From Deltaproteobacteria bacterium (GTDB lineage Bacteria; UBA10199; GCA-002796325; JACPFF01), in assembly GCA_016210045.1 (NCBI GenBank), contig JACQUX010000018.1:59336-123335 (forward strand): 64,000 nucleotides of DNA, written 5' to 3'. Below the pieces are notes generated by a model that worked only from the letters and a program-made list of their open reading frames with translations, made no database searches and was not told where the DNA came from. The number at the start of each line of letters is the position of its first letter. The stretch's first letter is position 1. Below are positions 1 to 9,741 of the stretch, piece by piece. The translations under genes and the position numbers were made by a program.

Positions 1-954
1 CAACGCAGCGAAGTGCGACCGGCCGTGTACGATCGCGTGCATGGCGATTACACGGCGCGGGATCGGGAAATTTCTGCGGGTTTGCAGGCCAAAAAAGTGG
101 AAGTCGATCACGAACTCGCGGGGCTGTACGAAACACGCGCCAAATTGAGTGGCAACGTTGATAGTCATCGGGAACAGCTGGAAGAAATCCATTTCCGCCA
201 CGGTCTGGGCGAATACGACGACACGGCCTTCCAAGAAAAAGCGGATACGGTGGGAGAAAAGCTCGCGAAGTTTGAAACGTTGCTGAACGCGGCCGACACC
301 AACATTCGCAGCTATGAACGGCTGTTTGCTGATGAGCCGGATCTGGCCGGTGTAACCGATCAGGCGACACGACCGCTGACCGCGCCGCCCGAAACGCCGC
401 TGACCGATCTACTGGCAGATGTCGTGGCAGACGACGACGTCATGCCCGATCCACTGGAAGCGGAGGAATCCGCCGATCCGGTCGAAGGGACGGTCGAAGA
501 GCCGGATTACCGGCTCGACGCGTCGGCCGGAAACTATTTCGGACACGGCGCCGCCGAAGCCTCCGACCCGCCGCGCGGCTCCACCAGCGAAACATCCGTC
601 TTCCGCGTGGGCGGCGCCGAGGCCGACACCGAGGCCGGCACGGAACGGACGCCCCAGCTGCAACACACCGGTCCGCTATTGCGCGTGGCACAAGGTGCTG
701 GGGTCGGCGGTTCGTATCCGGTATTACGCGAAACGACGATCGGCCGCACCGACGCGAATACGGTGGTCCTCAAAGAAGCGAAGGTGTCGCGCCAACACGC
801 GAAGATCACGGCCAAAGGGAAACAGTGGATCCTCACGGACTTGCAAAGCTCCAACGGCGTCTTCGTGAACGGCGAGCAAATCACAGCACCCGTCACACTC
901 AAAGACGGCGACCAAATCCAAATCGGCGACTCGACGCTTGAATTTATGGTGTAG
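1..954 (+). CDS. FHA-domain protein, 5'-truncated by the window edge
   Basis: The reading frame is open from base 1 (Q-R-S-E before the GTG at 13), so the GTG is probably internal and the N-terminus lies outside the window. The visible part starts with a charged, probably coiled-coil stretch (about residues 10-110 counted from the GTG), continues through an acidic low-complexity linker rich in D, E and P, and ends in a forkhead-associated domain. The FHA signature residues are present: G244-R245, S259-R260-Q261-H262 and N281-G282. FHA domains bind phosphothreonine peptides, so a role in Ser/Thr-kinase signalling is likely, but no kinase is visible here. It converges on the Cys-rich gene, with 11 bases between the two stop codons. 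Confidence 0.85.
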   Translation, partial: QRSEVRPAVYDRVHGDYTARDREISAGLQAKKVEVDHELAGLYETRAKLSGNVDSHREQLEEIHFRHGLGEYDDTAFQEKADTVGEKLAKFETLLNAADTNIRSYERLFADEPDLAGVTDQATRPLTAPPETPLTDLLADVVADDDVMPDPLEAEESADPVEGTVEEPDYRLDASAGNYFGHGAAEASDPPRGSTSETSVFRVGGAEADTEAGTERTPQLQHTGPLLRVAQGAGVGGSYPVLRETTIGRTDANTVVLKEAKVSRQHAKITAKGKQWILTDLQSSNGVFVNGEQITAPVTLKDGDQIQIGDSTLEFMV

Positions 955-965
955 AGCGGGCTGCC

Positions 966-2678
966 CTATTGGCAAATGCCCTCATCGCAGGAAGTTCCGC
1001 CGGGACAATACGTAGGCGCACTGGCGCTGAACACGCCGTCAGGACCGCAATCGACTTGGATCAGCTGCGGCCCAACGCAATAATCGGGAATCGTCTGCCC
1101 CGCGCTATCGGTAACATAGCCGAGAGTCTCGACAGCATTCGTCGCATCGGAATCCGTGCATGGATGACAGTGATCGGTAATGCAAAATGTCCCGTCCGGA
1201 CACGCCACGGGCTTGTAGCTGGCGAAACCACCCTCTTTCAAGCAATACGTTTCCGCGCTAGTCCAGGGATCGGCGCATTGATCGACAAAGATACCGGAGT
1301 TTGGCACTGGCTTTCCCTGGTACAGAAACTGGACATAGTCGTGCGTCGTGGGATCGTTACTGCCTCCATCCGTCTCTTCACACGTCTGTTGCCCCGATTG
1401 ACAGGCATCTGCGACGCACACCGTGCCCGGCGGACATGCACTGGGTGCCCCCTGGAGGTCTCCCGCATCGCACCAATACTGCCAAATGGATGTCGTCAAC
1501 GGTTGACCGTACAGTGCGCTGACATCGCCTTCCAGCAGCGCAATGCACCAATCGGCCGCATCTCCGAGCGGCAACATGACGGTGCCTGGCAGTAGTGGAT
1601 CTTGGTCGGGGTCCGTCTCGCCGGTGCACTGCAGTGGACCACTCTCGCTACACGCACCTGCAGCGCAGGTGGTCCCATCAGGGCAATCCGTGACAATCGC
1701 ATTGTCTTCAATCCGTTGCTGTTCCTCAATCACATTGTCCGTGAGCATCGTGGGACATTGATATTGTTTGACCTGCGTTGCGCTGACACACTGGTCGGGA
1801 AAGGTGCTGCTATCGCCATTGGAAAACGCGAAAAACATATGTCCGGCATCGGAAGCGATGGCCCCGGGATCGGAATCCAGACAACGCGCGTCTCCACAAA
1901 TGCCCGCTACACAAGTTTCTCCGGACGGACAGGGGAGCACATCGTGCTGTTCCTGTCCGAAATGATCGCAGGTAATGAATTCTATGTTCGTCGCGCCGAC
2001 ACAGAGACTCATGGACGTACTCTGTTCCCACGTCCAGAGATGCGCTCCCGCCGGCACGGTCTCGGGAGTCGGATCCTCACACCCATCGATCGGGGGTTCA
2101 GTGCAGCGGCCTTCGGCACAAGGACACGTCACAAATTTCACCAGATCCGTCTCCGCCGTGTCGCCGCCCCGATAATACGTACACACACTTTCTTGCAGCA
2201 GGTTCGGCGTTTTGCAGGTGTCCGGCACGATCTCCCAATGATCTTGCTTCCAATAACTGAGACTTCCCTTGTGCAAATAGTCGCGCTCGTCGGTGTCAAT
2301 GCACTGGAACTGCTCGGGCGGAATGTTGACCTCCGGCGGCGGTGCCGATTGCACTACTTGGGTATCGGGCAGCGAGGCATCGGTCGGCACAACGAATCCG
2401 GTGTCGACAAAGTCGCCATCGAGTCGTCCACTGCAACCACTGGTCAAGAGTTGAAATTGGATACGCCACTGACGGGCCGTTGCATCCGGACACAGCCGGA
2501 AAGGCCGCTCGGCACCAGCCGCTGGGGACAATGCGACATCCAGACACGGCTGCGCTGCCACCGGCATCACGGTAATCGGGCCATCAATGTGCGTCCGATA
2601 GTCGCTGCGCGCTAAAACGTCGACCGCGCGCATACCAAGGTCTGCGGCCGCTCCGCGCGTGAGTGGCAATTCAGACAT
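966..2678 (-). CDS. Cys-rich protein with six tandem 12-Cys-type modules
   Basis: 570 aa. The ATG at 2678 follows AGGAGG with a 6-nt spacer, so the start is well supported, yet no signal peptide is visible. After about 120 residues the protein consists of six consecutive modules of roughly 60-80 residues (126-192, 200-261, 266-343, 351-426, 433-504, 507-569). Each module opens with Cys followed by an acidic stretch (C-x-D/E-T/S-D in most), has a middle D-x-C and another Cys, and closes with C-P-x-G-x-x-C-x4-C. The regular Cys spacing suggests disulphide-stabilised extracellular domains. The same module occurs once in the protein at 15502. It lies 99 bases downstream of polA. Function is not recognised; a surface or adhesive role is inference, and the export route is unclear. 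Confidence 0.85.
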   Translation of the reverse strand: MSELPLTRGAAADLGMRAVDVLARSDYRTHIDGPITVMPVAAQPCLDVALSPAAGAERPFRLCPDATARQWRIQFQLLTSGCSGRLDGDFVDTGFVVPTDASLPDTQVVQSAPPPEVNIPPEQFQCIDTDERDYLHKGSLSYWKQDHWEIVPDTCKTPNLLQESVCTYYRGGDTAETDLVKFVTCPCAEGRCTEPPIDGCEDPTPETVPAGAHLWTWEQSTSMSLCVGATNIEFITCDHFGQEQHDVLPCPSGETCVAGICGDARCLDSDPGAIASDAGHMFFAFSNGDSSTFPDQCVSATQVKQYQCPTMLTDNVIEEQQRIEDNAIVTDCPDGTTCAAGACSESGPLQCTGETDPDQDPLLPGTVMLPLGDAADWCIALLEGDVSALYGQPLTTSIWQYWCDAGDLQGAPSACPPGTVCVADACQSGQQTCEETDGGSNDPTTHDYVQFLYQGKPVPNSGIFVDQCADPWTSAETYCLKEGGFASYKPVACPDGTFCITDHCHPCTDSDATNAVETLGYVTDSAGQTIPDYCVGPQLIQVDCGPDGVFSASAPTYCPGGTSCDEGICQ

Positions 2679-2777
2679 ATAGTGCCTCCTGCACCTATAT
2701 CGGCACCACGTCGCGAAAGTTGCGAAAAAAATCCACCGGCACTCCTCAGGCCACCGACTCAGCCCAACACGGAACGC

Positions 2778-5456
2778 TTAGGAAATCCCCCCCCAATTGG
2801 GGCCGGTGGCGAGGTTGACTTGGAGGGGGACGCGCCAGACGGCGCCGGACGGGAGGCGGACGTCTTCCATCGCGGTGCGGACGACGGGGATCAGGCAATC
2901 GAGGTCGGCCTGCGGGACTTCGAAGACGAGTTCGTCATGGACTTGGAGCAGCAGGCGGGCGTTCGCGCATGCGGTGGGGAGGCGGCGGGCGATCGCGACC
3001 ATCGCCACTTTAATGATGTCGGCGGCAGTGCCTTGGATCACGGTGTTGAAGGCCATCCGTTCGGCGTTGGCGCGGACGGCGGCGTTGTGGCTGCCGAGTT
3101 CGGGGAGGAAGCGGCGGCGACCGTACAACGTGCTCACTTTTCCGGCGTGGCGGGCATCCGCCAACACTTGTTCCCGATAGGCCGCGACGCCCGGATATTG
3201 GGTGAAATATTGGTCGATGTATTGTTGCGCCGCGGCCGGTGCTAGGCCCAACTGCTGCGCCAGTCCGTACGCGGTCTGGCCGTAGATCACGGCGAAGTTG
3301 ATCGTCTTCCCGACCATCCGTTGGACACTACTGACTTGGTCCGGCGCGACGCCGAACAACGACGCGGCCGTTTCGGCATGGACGTCGCGATCCGCAGCAA
3401 ACGCCGCAACGAGGCGCTGATCTTCGCACGTATGCGCCAACACGCGCAGTTCGATTTGCGAATAATCGGCCGCCAGCAACACGTGGTTCGGCGCGGCCAC
3501 GAAGGCCTCGCGGATTTGGCGCCCTTCGTCGGAACGGATCGGGATGTTTTGCAAGTTCGGGTCACTCGATGAGAGTCGTCCGGTCGCGGCCACTGTCTGA
3601 TTGAATGACGTATGAATACGGCCGGTCGTCGGATCGATCAGTTTCGGTAACGCGTCTAAATAGGTGGAGAGGAGTTTTGCCAACGAGCGGTGTTCCAGGA
3701 TCAAGCGCGGCAGCGGATGTTGTGCAGCGAGGCGTTCCAACACATCCGCGTGGGTGGCGTAGCCGGTCTTGGTCCGCTTGGCGCCGGGGAGTTGCAGTTT
3801 TTCGAACAAGATCACGCCCAACTGTTTCGGCGACGCGATGTTGAAGGCCTCTCCGGCGGCGCTGAAAATTTCCGCCTCGACGCGGCTCAGGCGTTCGCGC
3901 AAGCCTTTGGCCAATTGTGCGAGTTTGGTCGCGTCCACCGCCACGCCGACGGTTTCCATGGCCATCAACACGTGCAGCAGCGGCATTTCCACTTCGCGAA
4001 ACAGCCATGCCAATCCCTCTTGTTCCAACTCCGGCAGGAAGCGGATGGCCAATTGCCACGTCGCGTCTGCGTCTTCGGCAGCGTAACGGCACGCATCGTC
4101 GAGCGGGACATCGGTAAAATCTTTGCGCTCGCCCTCCCCGCTCGCCAGCACATCGCGAAACGTGATCATCGTGTGGTCGAGGTATTGTTGCGCCATCGCG
4201 TCGAGTCCATGCGGACCGCCAGGGTTTAACAAATACGCGGCGATCATCGTGTCGCAGACGACTCCGGCCACCGGCAGGCCGTGGCGCGCCAGGATCGGGA
4301 GATCGAACTTCGCATTTTGCAGATATTTGGCGACCTGCGCGTCCCGTAACACCGGCCCGAGCATCGCGACGACGGCTTCCAGCGGCAGTTGCGGCGGCAC
4401 GCCGAGGTATTGGTGGCGCAGCGGGATATAAACCGCTTCGCCGGGCGCGACGGCCATCGAGATCCCGACCAGTCCCGCGTGGCGCGGATTCAAACTCGTC
4501 GTCTCGGTATCGAGCGCGCACTGGCCGACGGAGCGGACGCGCTCGACCCACTGGGCCAGCGCGGCGGGTTCTGTGAGGCATTGATAGCCCGCCCGTTCCA
4601 ACGAGACATGCGGCGCCAGCTCTTTCTGCAAGCTCGTGAATTCGAATTGTTTGAAGAGTGCGCGGAGTTGTTCGGTGTCGCTCGGCGCGACGCGAAGCGC
4701 GGCGTCGCTGTAGGTCAACGGGACATCCAACCGAATCGTTACCAGCTGCTTCGACAGCCGCGCCGCCGCGCCGCTCGCCTGGAGTCGTTCTCCCAACTTA
4801 CCTTTAATCTCCGTCGCGTGGGCCAATACCCCTTCGACATCGCCCCATTCCTGAATCAGTTTGATCGCGGTCTTTTCGCCGATCCCGGCGACGCCGGGCA
4901 CATTGTCGACTGCGTCGCCCGCCAAGCCCAGCACATCGGTCACTTGCGCAGGCGTCACGCCGAACCGGTCGCGCACGCCGGCGGCGTCGGTGCGCTTGTC
5001 GCGCATCGTGTCCCAGAGCGCGACGCGGTCATCGACCAATTGCATGAAGTCTTTGTCGCCAGTGATGATCACGACGTCATGTCCCGCCGCCGTGGCGTGG
5101 CGCGCCAACGTCCCGATCAGGTCGTCGGCCTCGAATCCCGGTTGGACGAATTGCGGCAGGCCGAGGCCTGCGACGATCTGCGAAAAAAACGGGAACTGCG
5201 GCACTAAGTCGTCGGGCGGTTCAGGACGGTTCGCTTTGTAGGCCGGAAACAACGCTTCGCGGAAACTCGGTTCTTTCGCGTCGAACACCACGGCTGCATA
5301 AGTCGGGCGACAGGTCTGGAGAAACTTCCACAGCATTTGGGTAAAGCCATAAAGGGCGTTGGTCGGAAAACCGTGGCTGTTGGAGAGATTGCGAATGGCG
5401 TAATAGGCGCGAAAGATGTAGCCGGAGCCGTCGATTAAGTAGAGAGGCGTGTCCAT
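2778..5456 (-). CDS. polA: DNA polymerase I
   Basis: 892 aa, the usual length for PolA. It fills repair and Okazaki gaps and removes RNA primers. Domains in order: 5'-3' exonuclease (about 1-290, with the acidic patch around E109-D111 and ITGDKD), 3'-5' exonuclease (about 300-480) and the family A polymerase fold (about 500-892). The proofreading metal ligands D316-x-E318 are present, so proofreading is probably active, unlike in PolA enzymes that have lost it. Polymerase motifs A (DYSQIELR), B (RMVGKTINFAVIYG) and C (VHDE) are intact. The N-terminus MDTPLYLIDGSGYIFRAYYA fits the family start. It has a good promoter candidate at 5477-5505. Confidence 0.97.
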   Translation of the reverse strand: MDTPLYLIDGSGYIFRAYYAIRNLSNSHGFPTNALYGFTQMLWKFLQTCRPTYAAVVFDAKEPSFREALFPAYKANRPEPPDDLVPQFPFFSQIVAGLGLPQFVQPGFEADDLIGTLARHATAAGHDVVIITGDKDFMQLVDDRVALWDTMRDKRTDAAGVRDRFGVTPAQVTDVLGLAGDAVDNVPGVAGIGEKTAIKLIQEWGDVEGVLAHATEIKGKLGERLQASGAAARLSKQLVTIRLDVPLTYSDAALRVAPSDTEQLRALFKQFEFTSLQKELAPHVSLERAGYQCLTEPAALAQWVERVRSVGQCALDTETTSLNPRHAGLVGISMAVAPGEAVYIPLRHQYLGVPPQLPLEAVVAMLGPVLRDAQVAKYLQNAKFDLPILARHGLPVAGVVCDTMIAAYLLNPGGPHGLDAMAQQYLDHTMITFRDVLASGEGERKDFTDVPLDDACRYAAEDADATWQLAIRFLPELEQEGLAWLFREVEMPLLHVLMAMETVGVAVDATKLAQLAKGLRERLSRVEAEIFSAAGEAFNIASPKQLGVILFEKLQLPGAKRTKTGYATHADVLERLAAQHPLPRLILEHRSLAKLLSTYLDALPKLIDPTTGRIHTSFNQTVAATGRLSSSDPNLQNIPIRSDEGRQIREAFVAAPNHVLLAADYSQIELRVLAHTCEDQRLVAAFAADRDVHAETAASLFGVAPDQVSSVQRMVGKTINFAVIYGQTAYGLAQQLGLAPAAAQQYIDQYFTQYPGVAAYREQVLADARHAGKVSTLYGRRRFLPELGSHNAAVRANAERMAFNTVIQGTAADIIKVAMVAIARRLPTACANARLLLQVHDELVFEVPQADLDCLIPVVRTAMEDVRLPSGAVWRVPLQVNLATGPNWGGIS

Positions 5457-5476
5457 AGTGGGCGTATGCGCACGGG

Positions 5477-5505
5477 CCTATACTCAAATGAGACTCCATT
5501 GACAA
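5477..5505 (-). promoter_or_regulatory. Sigma-70-type promoter candidate for polA
   Basis: On the minus strand TTGTCA (5505-5500) and TATAGG (5482-5477) are separated by 17 bases, ending about 20 bases before the polA ATG. The -35 box overlaps a TTGACA read on the other strand. Confidence 0.5.
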
Positions 5506-5527
5506 TCCCAGGATCGATCGCCTAGAC
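5499..5527 (+). promoter_or_regulatory. Weak promoter candidate for the zinc metalloprotease
   Basis: TTGACA at 5499-5504 is followed after 17 bases by CTAGAC (5522-5527), a poor -10. The -35 overlaps that of the divergent polA promoter, so the two would compete for polymerase. Confidence 0.25.
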
Positions 5528-5555
5528 GCATTGGCGGGGGAAGAAAGGTCGTCGT

Positions 5556-7511
5556 ATGGCGCGAAGCCGCTTCCTTCACATGTTTGGAGTCGCATTGGGC
5601 TTAATGTTGTTGCTGTTTGTGGGATCGGCGCGCGCCGCGACAACAAACGCGCCATTTCTCCGCATCGAGGGCCAGCAACTGGTGCTCGACAAGCGATTCC
5701 TCGGACGTTCACTGGTTTTCCTCCCAGGACAGATCGAGAGTAGTCGGCCGGCAATCCCCGCGTTTTCGTCAGCATCTGTGCCGATCGTGCATTTCCAGCG
5801 CGGCAATGGCGTAGTGTATTTAGTCGAGGAACCACGCGCCACCGCGTGGCTACACAGCAGTGTGACAACACAACACCTGGCCACGTTTCCGCTGTTGCGC
5901 GAAACGGCGACGGCACTGGCGTTCGACTTTCACAGCGGGGCGCTCCACGATTTCTTCCGATCGCCGCTGTCGCAACAAACGGCGACAGACACCAACGCCA
6001 TGCTGCTCGCAACGCCGACGCCCGCCCTCGATGGGGCGTATTTTCGGAGCCATGCCGCCGGTCCCGGATGGTTCACGATGGAGCATGTGGTCGGCAACGC
6101 CGGCGCCGTGTTTCGGTACACGTTTTGGTTGGCCGATCACTCCACACTGACGCCGCTCCGCGACGATCGCGACGACGCCATCGGACTCTTTCCGCCGCAG
6201 GCCTGGCTTGGAATGCAGCGCACGCCGCCGATCGTCTGGCGCGTGCATCCGGAACGGCCCTTCACGTTCCATCTCTCCGCCAATATGCCGCAACACGTCC
6301 GCGCAGCCGTGCGCGACGGGGCGTTGGCGTGGAATACAATTTTTCATCGCGATGTCATCCATGTTGCAGACGCACCGGCCAGCCTGGCGCCCGGCGATCC
6401 GCGTTACCCGATGATCTACTGGTCAGAGCTCCCGCATCGCAACGCCATTGCGCAGATGCAGGCACACCCGCTTACTGGAGAGATTTTGAACGCGGTGATC
6501 GTCGTGCAAGCCGGGTGGGCCGAAGTGACACCGGTCGATTTCACCGAGATCCCGGCCACGCCTTCGGCGTTCCGCTTTGCGCCCACCACGGCACTCTGTG
6601 ACTATCGGGCCATGTCGCCACACGCGGCGATGTACGGCACGGCCTTCGACGATGCCACGCTACAACATCTGGGATTGCTGCAGCTGCGCGCCGTCGTGAT
6701 GCACGAAGTCGGACACGTCTTGGGATTGCGCCACAACTTCGCGGGGAACTTAGGCACGGAAATCCCGCCTGATGCCGACGCCGCGGACTTCGCGCAGTTA
6801 GTGGAAGGGACACGCCCCGCCGACACGCCGCTCCCCTCCAGCTCGATTATGGACTACCTCCCACTCGCCGATGATGTGCGGATGACACACCCGGGCCGGT
6901 ATGACGCCGCCGCGATCGCTGCGGCCTATCCGGAATTCCAGCTCGACACACCGCGCGATGCAGACTCGGTCCGCTTCTGCACCGATGAACAAGTCGGGGC
7001 GATTGCCGACTGTGCACGCCGCGACGGCGGCGCGGAGCCGATTGCGTGGTGGGCGGGGGTCGTCGAATCCGGGATCGAGGCCTATAATCAGTGGATCATT
7101 GATAACGTCATTATCCCCGCCGACCAATTCGATCGCTTCCAACCGGATGAGCAGTTGCGTACCGAATTGGCGGAGGGGCGCATCGGGGAAGGGCTCCGCG
7201 CACTGCAGCGCTATGCTGAAGGGCGTCACACCTGGGTGCTGCACGGCCACTATCCGTTTGAGCGGGCCACGCAGGCGCGGGCGACGTTGGCGCGCTTAGG
7301 TCTCGGCCTGTTCCCCAATCGCCATCCGGCCGTCCGCGAAGACCTCGCCGCGCAACTCGCAACGCTGGAAACAGCTGCGCCCAGCGACACCCCCCATGGC
7401 CGCTGGGCGCAACAAGTCTTGATCAATATCCAAGCCGCGCTCGATGCGCTGCCTCTGGGGGCGCGGGAGGTTACTGCAACACGCCACCCACCACAGCCGG
7501 ATCGTCTGTAA
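5556..7511 (+). CDS. Exported zinc-dependent metalloprotease (HExxHxxGxxHNF type)
   Basis: 651 aa. The N-terminus is a clear signal peptide (basic MARSR, hydrophobic core, cleavage after about A27 at ARA), so the enzyme is exported. The metzincin-like zinc site is H383-E-V-G-H387-V-L-G-L-R-H393, followed by NF and, further on, SSIMDY, which fits the Met-turn. This arrangement matches the DUF5117/DUF4953 group of bacterial zinc metalloproteases, although this protein is shorter than many members. The region before the catalytic core, with a GPGWFTMEHVVGNAG stretch, is also typical of that group. Its 3' end overlaps the convergent lipoprotein gene by 41 bases. Substrate unknown. Confidence 0.85.
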   Translation: MARSRFLHMFGVALGLMLLLFVGSARAATTNAPFLRIEGQQLVLDKRFLGRSLVFLPGQIESSRPAIPAFSSASVPIVHFQRGNGVVYLVEEPRATAWLHSSVTTQHLATFPLLRETATALAFDFHSGALHDFFRSPLSQQTATDTNAMLLATPTPALDGAYFRSHAAGPGWFTMEHVVGNAGAVFRYTFWLADHSTLTPLRDDRDDAIGLFPPQAWLGMQRTPPIVWRVHPERPFTFHLSANMPQHVRAAVRDGALAWNTIFHRDVIHVADAPASLAPGDPRYPMIYWSELPHRNAIAQMQAHPLTGEILNAVIVVQAGWAEVTPVDFTEIPATPSAFRFAPTTALCDYRAMSPHAAMYGTAFDDATLQHLGLLQLRAVVMHEVGHVLGLRHNFAGNLGTEIPPDADAADFAQLVEGTRPADTPLPSSSIMDYLPLADDVRMTHPGRYDAAAIAAAYPEFQLDTPRDADSVRFCTDEQVGAIADCARRDGGAEPIAWWAGVVESGIEAYNQWIIDNVIIPADQFDRFQPDEQLRTELAEGRIGEGLRALQRYAEGRHTWVLHGHYPFERATQARATLARLGLGLFPNRHPAVREDLAAQLATLETAAPSDTPHGRWAQQVLINIQAALDALPLGAREVTATRHPPQPDRL

Positions 7512-9741
7512 CGGTCGGAGCGGTATCCATCTCCGGATCCTCGAACGTCCCGGTCGGCTCTCCAAGATCCTCAGCCGTCAACCCACTGCACGCGCTGAGA
7601 TCCACGACTTGCATCGTCTGCTCAATCTCCATCGGCCGCACGTAGTAGGTCGTACCGTCGCACACGACTTCGCTCCCATTGGAAATCGCAAATTCCGGCA
7701 CCCAGTGGCTGAAACCGCTCTCTTCGTCCGCGATCTCTGTCCACGGAATTCCGTGTAACTGACCTTCGCCTTGGTAGTCCAAGAGGAACTTCTCCGACGA
7801 CCCTTCGCTTGCCTCACTGGCCGGAATCACATGCGTATAAAGACATTGCCACGGCTGATCAAAGCTCACGATCGCTCCATCGCTATCCAACAACGCCGAG
7901 TACCGGTTCCACTGATTGGGCCCACTCTCCCACATATACGTCACATCCTGGCTCCAGACGTCCCAGACGTTCGCGAGCGTCGCGGCCACATCGCTGAGCA
8001 GCATGGCACCACCATGGATGCCCCATGAAAACATCGTGCCGGTCAGATCGGCGCCGGCGACGACTTGCACCGGCTCGCCGTTATAGCGCAGCACATAGTC
8101 ATCGGCGCTAAAGGTGTACTCATGGGGAGCGTTCACATCTTCCACTTCCGGCAAATAAATGTCGCCACTGCTCGCCTCGTCTTGGGTGATATTCGCTTTG
8201 AGACATTGCGTGTAGCACTTGAGCGTGATCGGTCCGGCCGCCAAGATTGCATCCGTCGGGGCCACGAAGTCGTTCGTGTAATAGGGGATCTCCATTTCAT
8301 TCGTGATGATCCCGTTCTCCGGCACGACGAGGTCGAGACTGCCGAGGCCGTCTTTCCAGAGATTAAACTGATTGTTCGCGGCCAACACGACCGGTATCGG
8401 CTCCGCTTCCGCCGCAAAGGTGCACCCAGTCCCCTCCGAACAGGTCTCACGCCCAACAATTAAGAACTGACTCCCATCCCACTGGACGTGCAATTGACTC
8501 GCCGTCTCGCTATCCCATTTCTTGAAAGTCGCCCCGATAAAGTCGCCCAGCTGCAGGCTGTGTCGCACGCGGCTCACCAATCGACCTTCGCCGAGAAAGA
8601 CGGTGAGGGGGACATCGTCCTCGCCGAGCACGGCCATACCCGACGTCACTGTAACCTCTTCCTCGGGAAACCAGACGCCATAATAACTGCCCCAACCCTG
8701 AACATCACCGTATTGCAGGCTCATGCCGCCGTTTAATTCGGCCCGCGCCCCATCGGCTCCGTACAGATTGTACGACCATGCGTGTTCGTCAAAGGCGTGC
8801 CGGTCGAGGCACTCTTGCTCACTGCCGTAATCGCTCAGATAGTGATTGGCATCGAACGCCACATGCACGGATTTTTCTTCAAACGTCAGTCCCTCCGCGC
8901 CCTTTCCCTGTCCGCCCCCGCCGCCAGACGGGACGGCGCGGTGCATCGAGGCCCTTCCCGTCGAGCCATCCGGCGACACGACCGCATAGAGCATTTCCTG
9001 CATGAAGCCCTCTTCCCCCATATTCATCTGCAGGATGATCTGACCGTCGTCGGCCCGGGAGGCCGACAAGAACGCATGCATCACTGGTATGCCGTCGGAG
9101 TATCCGACAAAGTTGAGCTGGAAGATTCCGTATTTGTTCGACGGGCTGACCCCTTCCGTGATTACCATCTCGCCACGGATTTCGTCAAAGAAGCCCATTT
9201 CGTCGTCGAACGGAATCCACGCCTGCATGATATGGGGACTTTCCGTATTCGCTCGCGAAGAATTCACAATCCATTTCTCGTATTCTACATCGTCCACAAG
9301 TGCCTGGTCGCTCGCCTCCCCACTCTGATTCGCGCTCTTCGAACAACCCTCCGCGTTCACCAGCGCAATGTAATTGCCCTGATTGACCATATCGGCATAG
9401 TGAGTATCGGCGATACTGCACATGATCTCATTGAATTGGTCCAACGCCTCCATCGAGCGGTCGTAGACAAAAATCTCGGCCTCGTCGGTCACGTAATCAC
9501 CGCTCGTCGGCTCCGCTTTTAAACCGCGCAGCGACTTCGCGAGACTCGGACTCCCGCTTTCATTCGCGGAGACGAGCGCCATTTGCGAGGCCACTTCCAG
9601 CCCCGGCACGCTGGTGTCGCCGGTCGCGCCGCCGGTGCCGCCCGTACTCACGCTCCCGGTCACCCCGCCACTGCAACCCATCGCCAACGTCCAGGCCAAT
9701 CCGAATGCGAGCGGTACCACCAAGAATAGCCGTCTTTGCAT
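7471..9741 (-). CDS. Large predicted lipoprotein of unknown function
   Basis: 756 aa from the ATG at 9741, which follows a G-rich Shine-Dalgarno; an upstream in-frame ATG at 9807 would bury the leader and is rejected. The leader MQRRLFLVVPLAFGLAWTLAMGC has a lipobox ending in C23, followed by a Gly/Ser/Thr linker, which is typical of an outer-membrane-directed lipoprotein. The rest is acidic, with scattered Cys pairs and many short beta-like stretches; a Gly-rich insertion (GGGGGQGKG) lies near the middle. I recognise no family. It converges with the metalloprotease and overlaps its last 41 bases, so their 3' ends form antisense RNA. Confidence 0.8.
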   Translation of the reverse strand: MQRRLFLVVPLAFGLAWTLAMGCSGGVTGSVSTGGTGGATGDTSVPGLEVASQMALVSANESGSPSLAKSLRGLKAEPTSGDYVTDEAEIFVYDRSMEALDQFNEIMCSIADTHYADMVNQGNYIALVNAEGCSKSANQSGEASDQALVDDVEYEKWIVNSSRANTESPHIMQAWIPFDDEMGFFDEIRGEMVITEGVSPSNKYGIFQLNFVGYSDGIPVMHAFLSASRADDGQIILQMNMGEEGFMQEMLYAVVSPDGSTGRASMHRAVPSGGGGGQGKGAEGLTFEEKSVHVAFDANHYLSDYGSEQECLDRHAFDEHAWSYNLYGADGARAELNGGMSLQYGDVQGWGSYYGVWFPEEEVTVTSGMAVLGEDDVPLTVFLGEGRLVSRVRHSLQLGDFIGATFKKWDSETASQLHVQWDGSQFLIVGRETCSEGTGCTFAAEAEPIPVVLAANNQFNLWKDGLGSLDLVVPENGIITNEMEIPYYTNDFVAPTDAILAAGPITLKCYTQCLKANITQDEASSGDIYLPEVEDVNAPHEYTFSADDYVLRYNGEPVQVVAGADLTGTMFSWGIHGGAMLLSDVAATLANVWDVWSQDVTYMWESGPNQWNRYSALLDSDGAIVSFDQPWQCLYTHVIPASEASEGSSEKFLLDYQGEGQLHGIPWTEIADEESGFSHWVPEFAISNGSEVVCDGTTYYVRPMEIEQTMQVVDLSACSGLTAEDLGEPTGTFEDPEMDTAPTVTDDPAVVGGVLQ

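Noticed and set aside
966..2615. Long plus-strand ORFs opposite the Cys-rich gene (1602-2615 and 969-1595)
   Set aside because: The minus-strand frame has the ideal Shine-Dalgarno and the periodic Cys modules; the plus-strand products have no structure.
3562..4581. 339-aa minus-strand ORF inside polA
   Set aside because: It lies in another frame of polA, is extremely Arg-rich and overlaps essential polymerase motifs.
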